DNA of 57,065 nucleotides, taken from positions 1-57,065 of the forward strand of contig JBBPYR010000271.1 of NCBI GenBank assembly GCA_038199755.1, given 5' to 3'. The DNA comes from JBBPYR01 sp038199755 (GTDB lineage Bacteria; Chloroflexota; Ktedonobacteria; Ktedonobacterales; Ktedonobacteraceae). The notes below the pieces were generated by a model. It did no database searches, was not told the origin of the DNA, and was given only the letters and a program-made list of their open reading frames with translations. The translations under genes and the position numbers were made by a program. This document shows positions 8,914 to 18,000 of this stretch, in pieces; position 1 is the stretch's first letter, and each line of letters begins with the position of its first letter.

Positions 8914-9560
8914 GAAGTGGCGCGGTAATCTATGCTCTGCTTCATTTGCTCGCGAGTGGTTTCACACGTTTGATTTGCCGCTATCGTGTCAGTGGTTTGG
9001 AGCATGTTCCTCGCAGTGGCCCTTTGCTGGTTGTCTCAAATCACTTAAGCTGGTATGATCCCTTCTTGCTTGGTGTCTTATTTCCACGTCGCCTGTGGTT
9101 CTATACGAAAGTGGAAGTGTTTGATTGGCCCCTGATAGGCTGGTTAGCACGTAGAACTGGACAAATACCAGTACAGCGTGGGGCAGCTGATCGGGTGGCG
9201 ATAGAACACGCATTGGCGGCATTGCGTGAGGGCAAAGCCTTGGTTATTTTTCCCGAAGGAACGGTCGAGCGACAGGAGCAGATGATCGCGGCCCATACTG
9301 GGGTGGCGATGCTTGCACTGCGGTCGGGCGCGACACTCATTCCGGTTGCCCATGCTGGGACGCGACGTGTGCTGCGCTTTCGTGGCTCATGGCTGCCACT
9401 CGTCACTGTTTGTATTGGTGAGCCATATACGCCCGTGTTACCGCCGGGGATGTCGCGTAAAATGGGATTACAGCTGATTACTGATGAGAGTATGCGGCGC
9501 ATCGCGGAGATGATGCCCGCAGAAGCACGCGGTATCTATCAACAATCGAGTGAAAAATAA
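8910..9560 (+). CDS. plsC: 1-acyl-sn-glycerol-3-phosphate acyltransferase (PlsC family)
   Basis: 216 residues from the ATG at 8910 (MRSGAVIYALL), which overlaps the previous stop as ATGA; a GTG four codons upstream is a possible alternative. It has the acyltransferase motif I NHLSWYD (His and Asp of the HX4D catalytic pair), motif III FPEGT and a PVAHAGT motif IV region. The family adds the second acyl chain to lysophosphatidic acid, making phosphatidic acid at the membrane. Coupling to the lipid kinase just upstream suggests that the pair makes or recycles phosphatidic acid. Confidence 0.88.
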   Translation: MRSGAVIYALLHLLASGFTRLICRYRVSGLEHVPRSGPLLVVSNHLSWYDPFLLGVLFPRRLWFYTKVEVFDWPLIGWLARRTGQIPVQRGAADRVAIEHALAALREGKALVIFPEGTVERQEQMIAAHTGVAMLALRSGATLIPVAHAGTRRVLRFRGSWLPLVTVCIGEPYTPVLPPGMSRKMGLQLITDESMRRIAEMMPAEARGIYQQSSEK

Positions 9561-9607
9561 TAGGCCAAATCGCACCTGATCGATTAGACAATGGTGCGTT
9601 GCATGCT

Positions 9608-9697
9608 CGTAGGGACGGCATTCATGACGCCCTCGTACCCAGTGTTGGTTAATCTCACCTCAATAGGTACGAGGGCGTCATGAATGCCGCCCCTACG
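9608..9697. repeat. Long palindromic intergenic repeat between convergent genes
   Basis: 32-base arms at 9608-9639 and 9666-9697 are inverted copies with one difference, separated by a 26-base loop. It sits between the stop of plsC (9560) and the stop of the ABC exporter (9716). There is no clear T-run after either arm, so it is either a strong bidirectional hairpin or a dispersed REP/MITE-like element. The arms start and end with GTAGGG/CCCTAC, like the shorter hairpin at 37814-37842. Confidence 0.8.
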
Positions 9698-9715
9698 GGC
9701 TTGGATGGTTAGGCG

Positions 9716-12064
9716 TCAGGACTCGTATTGCAGTACTGCACTGGGGGCGATGTAAATGCGATCCCCTTTGTGTAGAGAATGCTGATCAACGCGATGCCCG
9801 AGGTAGGTTAAGCCATTCAAGCTTTCGGCATCTTCAATTTGCCAGATGCCCTTCTCCTTGTTCCAGCTAATCTTGGCATGGAGACGCGAGACACGCTGTG
9901 ATGGAACGGCGATGTCATTACTGGATTGTCGTCCAACAGTGAGCAGGGGCTTATCCAACCTCCGTTCACCAACGATCTTGCCATCTACTTCAATCAGCAC
10001 GCGCGCACTGAATGGCGGTTGACTTGACCTACCATTCCCGTTGACGACGTCACGATCCCTTGGGGATTGTGGTGTGACAGGTAATGGTCGGCTGACTGGT
10101 GGAATCGGCGAAGGTGGCACTGGATAGGGCGACCTGGGGCTTTGCATGCCAGGCTCTGCGGCGGGGCGTTGTTGCATTAAACGCTGCATTTCGGCCTTGG
10201 GCACAATCATTGAGCCGCCTTCATAATCGACGCTGTAACGGTTTTGCTCTTTGAGGAGTGCCGCGAAGACACCATTTTGACGCTTCAGCTCTTTATAGGG
10301 GCCGCGCTCAATAATGCGACCTTCCTTGAGCACAATAATCTCATCAACATTGCCGAGTGTACTCAAGCGGTGAGAGATCATGAGCACGGTGCGCCCTTCT
10401 ACTAAGGTATCAATCGCATGCAACACCTCCGCCTCGGCCTCTACGTCAAGGGATGCCGTGGGTTCGTCGAGCACGAGAATGGGCGAGTTGCACAGAATGG
10501 CGCGGGCGATAGCTAGGCGTTGTCGCTGCCCACCTGAGAAGTTTTTGCCTCGTTCGCGTACTTTTGTGCTGTAACCCTCTGGCATACCCATAATAGTCTC
10601 ATGTATCTGGGCTTGTTTGGCGGCAGCCTCAATTTCCTCCATGGTGGCTTCGGGTCGCCCAATTTTGATGTTATCAAGAATGGTGCCCTCGAAGAGCACA
10701 GACTCTTGTAATACCTGGGTAACGTTCCGTCTCAGGATGGAAAGGGGAATGGTGCGATTATCAATGCCGTCGATTCTGACCGTGCCTTGTTGTGGTTCGT
10801 AGAAGCGTGGGATTAGTTTGACTAGGGTGGTTTTGCCGCCACCGGAGAGGCCAACCAGGGCGACACGTTTGCCCGCCTCGATCCGCAGGTTAATGCCTTT
10901 GAGAATTGGTCGATCGGGGGTGTAGCCAAAGACCACATTCTCGAAGGTAATTTCACCCGTCAAGCGTTGCGGGCCCCTATAAGGAGTACTGTTCTCTTTT
11001 ACCTCTGGAGCTTGATCGAGCACTTCTTGGATGCGCTCGGCACCTGCAATGGCACTCGTGGCCACATTAGTCAATTTGGAGAGGTCTTTCATGGGTTGAT
11101 ACAATTGCTTCAAGTAGCTGAGGAAAAGAACCAGGGTGCCAGCCGTGACAGCCGGAGTCGGTGTGGTGTTAAAGATGGGAATTTTACCGGTAATTGCCGC
11201 GAAGCCACCTACACCAAGAATAATGGCGGTACCAGCTGTGACGAGAATATTGACGACCGGTGTGAATTGGGCCTGTAAACTTGCAGCCTCCAGGCTAGCA
11301 TCGCGGCTTTTGCCCACATAACGGTTAAAGCGGTCGGCTTCGCGATCTTCAAGCGAGAAGGCTTTGAGGACGGTGATGGCACCAACATCCTCAACTGCCA
11401 CATCTGCTACCTCTCCACCAGCTTTGGCGGCGCGCTTCGCCGCTGCTTTAATACCTCTCGTGTAGCTGAGAATGATGACAAAGAGAGCGGGCAAGATGAC
11501 AATGGAGATGAAGGTGAGTTGTACTTGTGCTATGAACATGAATGTGACGGCTGTTACTAGGCTCAAAATGCTGCCTAGCAGGTCCACTAGACCATCGGTG
11601 ATGAGCTTTTCAATACTAGCGATGTCGCCAGTGATTCTTTGAATCAGATCACCTTTTTTTTGTCTGCCATGCCAGTCTAGTGATAGACGTTGTAGTTGAT
11701 CAAAGAGATTCCGCCGTAACCGTGCGGATAGTTGTTGACCGATAGTGGAGGCTATGAGCTGTTGCACATAGGTTAAGCCTGAATCGGCTGCTCCAAGTAA
11801 GATGAGTAAAATGACGAGCGTGATAAGCACTGCTGATGTACTGTGCGTCTGTCCCGCTGCAACGGGATTGATCAAGTTGACTATGCTTGTGGTAATATCT
11901 TTTGCATCAAGGTGAGGGGGTTGAATCTTGTCAATGATATCTTTAATGACAAAACCAGGGAGCAAAGCCGCCTGAACCTCGAAGGCTGTTGCGATGAACG
12001 CAACGACAACGAGCAAGCGATACCCTTTCAGATTGCGAAAAAGAAAGCGGAACAGGAAGATCAT
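9716..12064 (-). CDS. ABC exporter (membrane and ATPase halves fused) with C-terminal FHA domain
   Basis: 782 residues. Residues 1-330 are a six-helix type-I exporter domain. Residues 370-600 are the ATPase with Walker A GLSGGGKTTL, signature FSGGQRQRLAIARA and Walker B ILVLDEPTASLD. After a Pro-rich linker (about 630-680) comes an FHA domain (about 690-775) with GRQSSND, SRLHAKI and a degenerate SLNG. Exporters of this class pump lipids, peptides or drugs using ATP and work as dimers. The added FHA should bind a phosphothreonine partner, so transport may be regulated by Ser/Thr kinases such as the one at 43886-45337. The substrate is unknown. No partner half-transporter is next to it, so a homodimer is likely. 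Confidence 0.9.
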   Translation of the reverse strand: MIFLFRFLFRNLKGYRLLVVVAFIATAFEVQAALLPGFVIKDIIDKIQPPHLDAKDITTSIVNLINPVAAGQTHSTSAVLITLVILLILLGAADSGLTYVQQLIASTIGQQLSARLRRNLFDQLQRLSLDWHGRQKKGDLIQRITGDIASIEKLITDGLVDLLGSILSLVTAVTFMFIAQVQLTFISIVILPALFVIILSYTRGIKAAAKRAAKAGGEVADVAVEDVGAITVLKAFSLEDREADRFNRYVGKSRDASLEAASLQAQFTPVVNILVTAGTAIILGVGGFAAITGKIPIFNTTPTPAVTAGTLVLFLSYLKQLYQPMKDLSKLTNVATSAIAGAERIQEVLDQAPEVKENSTPYRGPQRLTGEITFENVVFGYTPDRPILKGINLRIEAGKRVALVGLSGGGKTTLVKLIPRFYEPQQGTVRIDGIDNRTIPLSILRRNVTQVLQESVLFEGTILDNIKIGRPEATMEEIEAAAKQAQIHETIMGMPEGYSTKVRERGKNFSGGQRQRLAIARAILCNSPILVLDEPTASLDVEAEAEVLHAIDTLVEGRTVLMISHRLSTLGNVDEIIVLKEGRIIERGPYKELKRQNGVFAALLKEQNRYSVDYEGGSMIVPKAEMQRLMQQRPAAEPGMQSPRSPYPVPPSPIPPVSRPLPVTPQSPRDRDVVNGNGRSSQPPFSARVLIEVDGKIVGERRLDKPLLTVGRQSSNDIAVPSQRVSRLHAKISWNKEKGIWQIEDAESLNGLTYLGHRVDQHSLHKGDRIYIAPSAVLQYES

Positions 12065-12427
12065 TGCCGACTCCTCTACTCTCTACTGACTGGAGTAACA
12101 AAAAACACGCTGAAATGACAGAGGGTACCAAATAATTACTGGATATGTGGGGACGAAATATAGAATTCCAGAACCGCCTTTTAGGTGTAAAGGACGGTTT
12201 TCCGCTTAGCACCTTTCCTTTTAGCATATGCTTTTGAACTCATGAAATGAGAATACCATAAAAGGCCATATATATCAATTGCTAAGTTGAGAAATTGATA
12301 TATATAGATGATGATTGCCTATATATAAGCAGTCAAGTAAAAGAATGGTTTTCCTAAACTATGGACTCTTAGAGAGAGTAGTCACAGTATGCAACACGTT
12401 ACAGGACAGCAATAGCTTTGCAAACGA
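12065..12427. other. Intergenic region with two hairpins
   Basis: 363 bases between the ABC-FHA gene and nth, both on the minus strand. An AT-rich inverted repeat has 13-base perfect arms at 12268-12280 and 12293-12305 around a 12-base loop. A second hairpin at 12172-12199 pairs AACCG with CGGTT and CCTTT with AAAGG. They lie downstream of nth and upstream of the ABC-FHA gene, so they may end the nth transcript or act in the ABC promoter. No gene seen here. Confidence 0.5.
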
Positions 12428-13108
12428 CTATTTGAAGGTAAACGCCGATGGACACATGGATGTGAGCATACATTGTTCGCAAAGTGGCTTGCGTGCATTG
12501 CATACGGCTCTTCCATGATAGATGAGTAGCATAGAACTGTCGAGCCAATCCTGTGTAGGGATAATCTGCTTGAGGTCTTGCTCGATCTTTACCGGGTCCT
12601 CATTCGTTGTCCAGCCGAGCCAATGGGTCAGGCGTTTGACATGGGTATCAACGACGATACCCTCTACGACACCAAAGGCATAGCCAAGCACGACGTTTGC
12701 TGTCTTGCGCGCCACGCCGGGCAAGGTCAATATCTCTTTCATGGTGCGCGGCACTTCGCCGCCGAAGTCGCTGATGATGCGTTGGCTCGCGCCACGAATG
12801 TTTCTGGCTTTGTTACGGTAGAAGCCAGTCGAGCGAATATCCTGCTCCAACTCTTCCTGGCTCACGATGGCATAATCCGCGACGGTGCGATACTTTTGGA
12901 AGAGTGTGGCGGTGACTATATTGACGCGCTCATCAGTGCATTGCGCTGCGAGTTGGGTTGCGACGAGCAATTCTAGCGGCGTCGTGTAGTTCAGCGAGCA
13001 TGTTGCATCAGGATAAAGGCCACGTAAGCGCGTGATGATGGCTGTCACCTGCTCCTGTGAACCGGGTTGTGGTCCCGTGTAGGTTGGTGAGATGGCGATT
13101 GGCTCCAT
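12428..13108 (-). CDS. nth: Endonuclease III (DNA glycosylase/AP lyase)
   Basis: 226 residues from the ATG at 13108, preceded by AAGAGGG; the longer frame to 13195 would overlap the upstream gene. It has the helix-hairpin-helix LPGVARKTANVV with catalytic Lys135, the catalytic Asp154 in VVDTHVKRL, and the C-terminal Cys-X6-Cys-X2-Cys-X5-Cys iron-sulfur loop (CNARKPLCEQCMLTSMC). The enzyme removes oxidised pyrimidines and nicks the abasic site in base-excision repair. The family and length match well. It is third in a minus-strand run after ParA and the Rho-N-like gene. Confidence 0.95.
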   Translation of the reverse strand: MEPIAISPTYTGPQPGSQEQVTAIITRLRGLYPDATCSLNYTTPLELLVATQLAAQCTDERVNIVTATLFQKYRTVADYAIVSQEELEQDIRSTGFYRNKARNIRGASQRIISDFGGEVPRTMKEILTLPGVARKTANVVLGYAFGVVEGIVVDTHVKRLTHWLGWTTNEDPVKIEQDLKQIIPTQDWLDSSMLLIYHGRAVCNARKPLCEQCMLTSMCPSAFTFK

Positions 13109-13157
13109 AAAAATTGTACCCTCTTTGCTAGCCTGTGTTGGCCCTTTGTATTGGCCT

Positions 13158-13562
13158 TTAGAGATTCTGGATGGCGTACTGTTCGCTATGACCATAGTCC
13201 TGGCGGCTCTGGCGCGAGAGTATTTTGTTGATTAAGTCATCTTTCTTGGAATTCTTGGGAACACGCATGTTCAGGTCCTTGGCGATTTCCTGTAGGTCGG
13301 GAATATGCATCTTTACAAGCTCATCGCGTAGAAGCACGTGTGCATGAGACGGTGCAGGTGTAGGGACAGGTTCTTCTGCTGCTCTTTCTTCTATAGACGC
13401 TGCGGGTGTCGGGTTTTGGGGTGACTGCAATTCTTGCCATGTAACATTGGGCATACGGCGTAGTAGCAGCACGATATTCGAGAGCGTCTCGGCCAGCTCG
13501 TGCGTGGTCATTTGCTCAAGTTGTTCGATAGAAATACCCTTTGGCGGGATGCGTTTTGGCAT
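13158..13562 (-). CDS. Rho-N/SAP-like small protein
   Basis: 134 residues. The N-terminal half has a helical stretch (EQLEQMTTHELAETLSNIVL), then a Pro/Ala-rich linker. The C-terminal part (about 80-125) fits the Rho termination factor N-terminal / SAP-like helix-extension-helix: LVKMHIPDLQEIAKDLNMR followed by KKDDLINKIL. Such domains bind nucleic acid. It starts 17 bases after the ParA stop, so it is probably a co-translated partner. A DNA-binding, ParB-like adaptor role for the ParA ATPase is my inference. Confidence 0.65.
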   Translation of the reverse strand: MPKRIPPKGISIEQLEQMTTHELAETLSNIVLLLRRMPNVTWQELQSPQNPTPAASIEERAAEEPVPTPAPSHAHVLLRDELVKMHIPDLQEIAKDLNMRVPKNSKKDDLINKILSRQSRQDYGHSEQYAIQNL

Positions 13563-13579
13563 GTGAAGAGAAACCTTTT

Positions 13580-14449
13580 CTATGATGAAACATGTTGTAC
13601 TCTCTGCTTGCGCAGCGTACGAACATGATGAATACGACTAATAAATTCGCCTGCGATAGCTTTGAATTGCTCCTGTAGCTTGAGTTCCATGCCTTTGGGA
13701 TTAGGCATGGCACTGATAGGCATCCGGCCATCTGCCGCCTCTGCCACGACCACACTATCGCTGATAATATGATTAAATACTTGGCCGTGATAATCGGCGC
13801 GTACCTGTTCGCAATAAAACTCATGTAATTTGACGTTGGTTTTGACGCGTGTAAGAATGATGCCGCCAAGAACGGGACCAAGCACGAGCGCGTTCTGCTT
13901 TGTCGGAGCAAAGAATTTATTGACGGAGCGTTGTAATAAGCCGATGCCGTAAGTAGAAAGGAAGTCCGGCACGGTGGGAACAACGTAGGCGTCACTGGCC
14001 CATAAACTGTTTTTGGTGACGGGATTAAAATTCGGTGGGCAATCACAAATAATATAATCATAGTCATTGCGAATATCATCAAGGTAGCGTTGAAGAATAT
14101 TATGACCGATGAAGTCGGCTAGGCGCAGGTCAACATCGACTAGATCAGGGCTAGAGGGGAGAAGATCAAAGCCGAGCACGCTTGGTAGAACATCGTGAAC
14201 AATCGCGTTTTGAATAGGAAAGCTATGATCGCGCTGATCGAAGAGGTTGTAGGCGGTTCCTTTCACCATCTTCCATTGCTGCCAATGTTCCTGTGCCATT
14301 ACGTAGAATGTCGCACTTGCCTGCGGGTCGAGATCGACAAGCAACGTGCGCCGCCCATGATGCTTCGCGAGTGCGGTCGAAAGCTCGACTGAACAAGTTG
14401 TCTTCCCGACCCCTCCTTTGAAATTGAGTACCGTGATAATCTGTGCCAT
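13580..14449 (-). CDS. ParA/Soj-family ATPase
   Basis: 289 residues. It opens with the deviant Walker A KGGVGKTTCSVELS (about residues 11-24), then DLDPQASAT and DYIICDCPPNF, all standard for ParA/MinD ATPases that dimerise on DNA or membrane with ATP. No parB is next to it; the next gene is a small Rho-N-like protein. It may position a chromosome region, a protein complex or an integrated element. It lies divergently 434 bases from the two-gene novel module at 14884-21774. Confidence 0.9.
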   Translation of the reverse strand: MAQIITVLNFKGGVGKTTCSVELSTALAKHHGRRTLLVDLDPQASATFYVMAQEHWQQWKMVKGTAYNLFDQRDHSFPIQNAIVHDVLPSVLGFDLLPSSPDLVDVDLRLADFIGHNILQRYLDDIRNDYDYIICDCPPNFNPVTKNSLWASDAYVVPTVPDFLSTYGIGLLQRSVNKFFAPTKQNALVLGPVLGGIILTRVKTNVKLHEFYCEQVRADYHGQVFNHIISDSVVVAEAADGRMPISAMPNPKGMELKLQEQFKAIAGEFISRIHHVRTLRKQRVQHVSS

Positions 14450-14883
14450 CTAGCCACCCTCATGAAAAATAAGTACAGTCTTCCCTTGAAGTAACCATAG
14501 GTGCCAATCTTATCACATTTATGCTCATGTATGCGAGAGGAAAGTACTAGTAGGTCAGGACTTTTCAAGGCTTTTGGGTTCACCCGTTCTACTGCAAGGC
14601 TTTCTCGGGATCATCTCAAAAATGCCGCATCTGGAAAGCCACTTTAAGATTATCAAGTCTATCCATCAATTGTACTTACAATATAAAAATAGAACATATA
14701 TTCTATATTCTGTGTTTATTGCTTTTTGTCTACTGCTTGGAATTTATCTCATTTTATGGTAGAGTACTTTATAGAGTGTCTAATCTTTTGTAGTCTCAAA
14801 CACATTTGTATTATTCGAGTATGAGTTGTCTTTTCATCCTTTCATACCTCTTTCAAAGAGGCTAATTTTGTGGAGCATATGCC
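14450..14883. other. AT-rich divergent promoter region between parA and the novel module
   Basis: 434 bases with strongly AT-rich stretches, especially 14640-14850. One possible promoter for the plus-strand module is TTGGAA (14737-14742), 17 bases, TAGAGT (14760-14765). GGAG at 14872-14875 is the ribosome-binding site for the start at 14884. A reading frame at 14574-14762 could encode a 62-residue peptide ending in a membrane helix. It starts at TTG without a good ribosome-binding site, so I do not call it a gene. Confidence 0.4.
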
Positions 14884-17800
14884 ATGAGTAATATAGAGGA
14901 TATTAACCATAATCTTTCGTCGGTCAATTACGAACATCTGTTAGATGCACTCATTGAAGAAATACAAAAGAACGAAAGAAGTGTCGAGGTTCGAGACACC
15001 GCGCTCGTATTTGATGTTGATATCGTTGCGGATAGTGTTGCTCAACGCTTTAAGGAGAGCAAAGATTATCCCTTTGAGAACAAAGGCGGAACAACCTATG
15101 CTACTATTCACAACCGCGAACTCGCACAAAAAGAAGTCTTTAGTAAAAAGATACAAATGGTAAAAGCACAGCTACAGACACTCTTTTTGAAAAAATTGGA
15201 ACAGAAACAACCAGTACCCTATCTTACCGATCTTCTTACGCCTATCACATCTTTCACGAACAATACACCGGTTGGACTTTCCTACCCGCTCGATAAGCCA
15301 CAAAGTATCGAGAAGCAACGTCTCCATCTTAGCACGTCTATACAACATACTGACCCTTGGCTCAAAGCCCATAAGCTTACGCTTCAAGTCAAGGATATTC
15401 GGACATTCGATGCACAGATTACGCAAGGTATCTGTTCCTATCTTGAGAGCGTGGGGTGTGAAAGTGAAGAGGTAGAGGACACGCGCACAACACTTGAGGA
15501 AATGGCACGAAAGCCATTATCTGGGCTGGGTATATTACGTGAGGCTGTGGTCAAACAATCTGTGGCACGCATTCACCGCGAGGCGAAGGTGCGCTATCTA
15601 CGGTATCTACTCGAAGGAATGAAAGAATGGAAAAAAGTACGTACCATGCCTGATTCCTCATCTGAGGGAAATACCTCTTTGTCAGAGGTCGAGCAAGGGG
15701 TTGTTTTGCTTCACAATTTTATTCGCCGCTTACAAGGACTCGATGCTTATATTCGTCAAGAGAAGGAGAAGGGATATTTTCAAGTAAGGTATCAAGGAAC
15801 ACCTGTCAATTACCTTGACCTCTTTTCACGTGAGGATGCTTTTGACCCACTCCCTATTATTCCAGAAGTAGATGGCTTTCTGGGCGAAAGCACCGATCAG
15901 CTACACGGCTCAAAAACATTTGTGTCGGGTCTTAAACTTAAATTGAATGGCTCTGTGCAAGTTCATGGTGGATCGGGTCAGTCCGTTTTCGAGTATAATC
16001 TTGGCCTACTCGATGAGACCTGTGCAATCTATAAGGCTCGTGAGGCGAGTGCCAAATCACTGGAGCGCTTTCGAGAAAAAGTACTCAAGGTTGCGCTCCT
16101 CTATTGCTTCGTTTTTATCAAGCCAACGGACGCAACCTTTCGTGCTGGTGCCTATTTTGAACAACACTTTCTTCCTGCATTGCAGTCCGACAATGTGGAA
16201 AAACAGCAAGACGCATTATATACCCTCTATAAACAGCTTGATACGGTTGAGGTAAGAAATAGTATCGATGTGTTGCGTAAAGTACTCTCGGAGTTCTTGT
16301 TACATAAAAGCATTGGTCCAACAAAACAGGCCTATCCTCTCGTATTAAGCATACACAAACGCCTTTTAGAAACTGATGTAGACAAGATAGTGGTAAACAA
16401 TATCTTCTTTCAAGAAACATTTGAAAAGAATAGTGGGAAAAATGTCCTGAAGTATGTTACTATTGAGGACGCCCATGCAAGTAATGAGCGTGTCTGTTCA
16501 CTTCCGCTTACGCTTACCTTTGAACCCATATACTATTTTGCTGCCTCCAACACCCCTGAAACCTTTTCTATGACCTACGAAACACAAGGTGTACAAACGC
16601 TCCCCATTTTTCTAGCCCCCGTTGATAAAGATAGGAAGGCAGATATTCAACGGTATGCAAAAACATACGAAGGTATCAAACGCATTGCGCTTTATTACCG
16701 TCATCGTAAAGATGTACGTACTGACTCGGAGCGTGCCTTTGTGTATCGTTTTGTCTATATGCTTTTATCCTATACCTTTCTTCACATGATTGCCTCCTAC
16801 TTGCCAGCCGCTACTGCACGCAAACTCTTCCTTCCCATTGTGTGTATCCATGCAGAACAACAGCTACCAGACGAAAAGAACGAGAAGTTTGATGATGAAA
16901 CCTTTATACATAGTCTTTCTAAAATCTTAGAGCATATGCTTGCAGAAGACTACACAGCAAGTTCGCAAGGTTTTTATTTGGAGACAGTAGATAATACTAA
17001 CACCTATAAACTAAAAAATGCGTTATACTCACTCTACACCGCTCTGCCACGCATTTTTCAACATAAAGGACTAGTTTCAGCGCAGAGCCAGCAACGCCAA
17101 CTTCAAAAAATGGCAATCATTGTTGTTTCTAGCCGTAAGTGTGACTTTAATACTCAAACGCCCGACTTTTATAAATCGTCGGTGCTAGGAGAAGTGATTG
17201 GCATTGAGTGTTTGCCAAATCAGGCTATTCGTGTTGGTACTCTGTCAACCTTCTCAGTCAATCAAGACAATAAAGAGATGTACACACGCTCAGATGCTGT
17301 GCTAGAACAGGTTCGCCAGTGCTATGCTCAGGGGTATCGGCATTTCTTGTATGTCGCACGTGCTCCCTATAGTAGCACATTACACATTTCAGATGCTGAT
17401 GGAGAAACCGAACTCTACTTCATGAACAAAGCGATTATTCAGGGGATGCGCGGCATAGGTGAGGATATCAAAGTATATCCCGTCTTTTGCGATAAATATT
17501 ATGCGGTCAATCGCAAAAAGAACAGTAGGGCAGCAGAGTATAAAGTGAAATCTTTATACGTTGACGATATCGGCGAGCTTTCAAACCTCTCAAATGATCT
17601 CAGCAGGAAATCGCTCATTTTCTTCAACCTGTTTAGCGGTGCAACCATTAACCCAAAGACTATTTATAATGGTGTTATGTCTTATGCCACCTTGACAAAT
17701 GTTTATAACGATCTGACCTATGAGCAATACCTTTGGAATGATTTGTTGAGCAAAAGGGAACCATATTCACTTGGTAGTGATATCCTGGACTACATTACGC

Positions 17801-17985
17801 TGCTCCATTTTTCTCGTAATGAGAAATCGAGTGATTCTCGCTTTAAACTCGATCCCTTTGTTTCTATCATTGGTGACGAATCGGTGGGGAAAGTGTCAGT
17901 TATCTCACACATGCTCAGTCGGGTAAGTTTTAATATGCTCGCCTTTCTCACAGAAGTACGTGCTGTTCTTCGTGCGGATATGTAG
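14884..17985 (+). CDS. Large protein of unknown function, first gene of a two-gene module
   Basis: 1033 residues from the ATG at 14884, with GGAG nine bases before. No signal peptide or membrane helix; mostly charged helices in the N-terminal half. I do not recognise a named family. The C-terminal third (about 735-1033) looks most conserved-like: MAIIVVSSRKCD at 743-754, GEVIGIE, FLYVARAPYSSTLHIS from about 821, VYPVFCDKYY, FFNLFSG, and FVSIIGDESVGK near 991-1003. The order of strands and helices there resembles a PIWI/RNase H-like domain, but no DEDX catalytic tetrad is evident; this is a hypothesis only. Base composition is lower in G+C than the flanks. It is 15 bases from the helicase gene, so one operon and probably one complex. 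Confidence 0.7.
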   Translation: MSNIEDINHNLSSVNYEHLLDALIEEIQKNERSVEVRDTALVFDVDIVADSVAQRFKESKDYPFENKGGTTYATIHNRELAQKEVFSKKIQMVKAQLQTLFLKKLEQKQPVPYLTDLLTPITSFTNNTPVGLSYPLDKPQSIEKQRLHLSTSIQHTDPWLKAHKLTLQVKDIRTFDAQITQGICSYLESVGCESEEVEDTRTTLEEMARKPLSGLGILREAVVKQSVARIHREAKVRYLRYLLEGMKEWKKVRTMPDSSSEGNTSLSEVEQGVVLLHNFIRRLQGLDAYIRQEKEKGYFQVRYQGTPVNYLDLFSREDAFDPLPIIPEVDGFLGESTDQLHGSKTFVSGLKLKLNGSVQVHGGSGQSVFEYNLGLLDETCAIYKAREASAKSLERFREKVLKVALLYCFVFIKPTDATFRAGAYFEQHFLPALQSDNVEKQQDALYTLYKQLDTVEVRNSIDVLRKVLSEFLLHKSIGPTKQAYPLVLSIHKRLLETDVDKIVVNNIFFQETFEKNSGKNVLKYVTIEDAHASNERVCSLPLTLTFEPIYYFAASNTPETFSMTYETQGVQTLPIFLAPVDKDRKADIQRYAKTYEGIKRIALYYRHRKDVRTDSERAFVYRFVYMLLSYTFLHMIASYLPAATARKLFLPIVCIHAEQQLPDEKNEKFDDETFIHSLSKILEHMLAEDYTASSQGFYLETVDNTNTYKLKNALYSLYTALPRIFQHKGLVSAQSQQRQLQKMAIIVVSSRKCDFNTQTPDFYKSSVLGEVIGIECLPNQAIRVGTLSTFSVNQDNKEMYTRSDAVLEQVRQCYAQGYRHFLYVARAPYSSTLHISDADGETELYFMNKAIIQGMRGIGEDIKVYPVFCDKYYAVNRKKNSRAAEYKVKSLYVDDIGELSNLSNDLSRKSLIFFNLFSGATINPKTIYNGVMSYATLTNVYNDLTYEQYLWNDLLSKREPYSLGSDILDYITLLHFSRNEKSSDSRFKLDPFVSIIGDESVGKVSVISHMLSRVSFNMLAFLTEVRAVLRADM

Positions 17986-18000
17986 GGAAGATATAACAAA

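Noticed and set aside
13516..14082. 188-residue minus-strand frame
   Set aside because: Lies inside parA in another frame; no protein-like pattern.
14574..14762. Possible 62-residue peptide with C-terminal membrane helix
   Set aside because: TTG start, no convincing ribosome-binding site, and AT-rich DNA easily gives hydrophobic frames by chance.
17872..17901. GDESVGK resembling a Walker A motif near the end of the 1033-residue protein
   Set aside because: The residue after Lys is Val rather than Ser/Thr and there is no matching Walker B; unlikely to be a nucleotide site.
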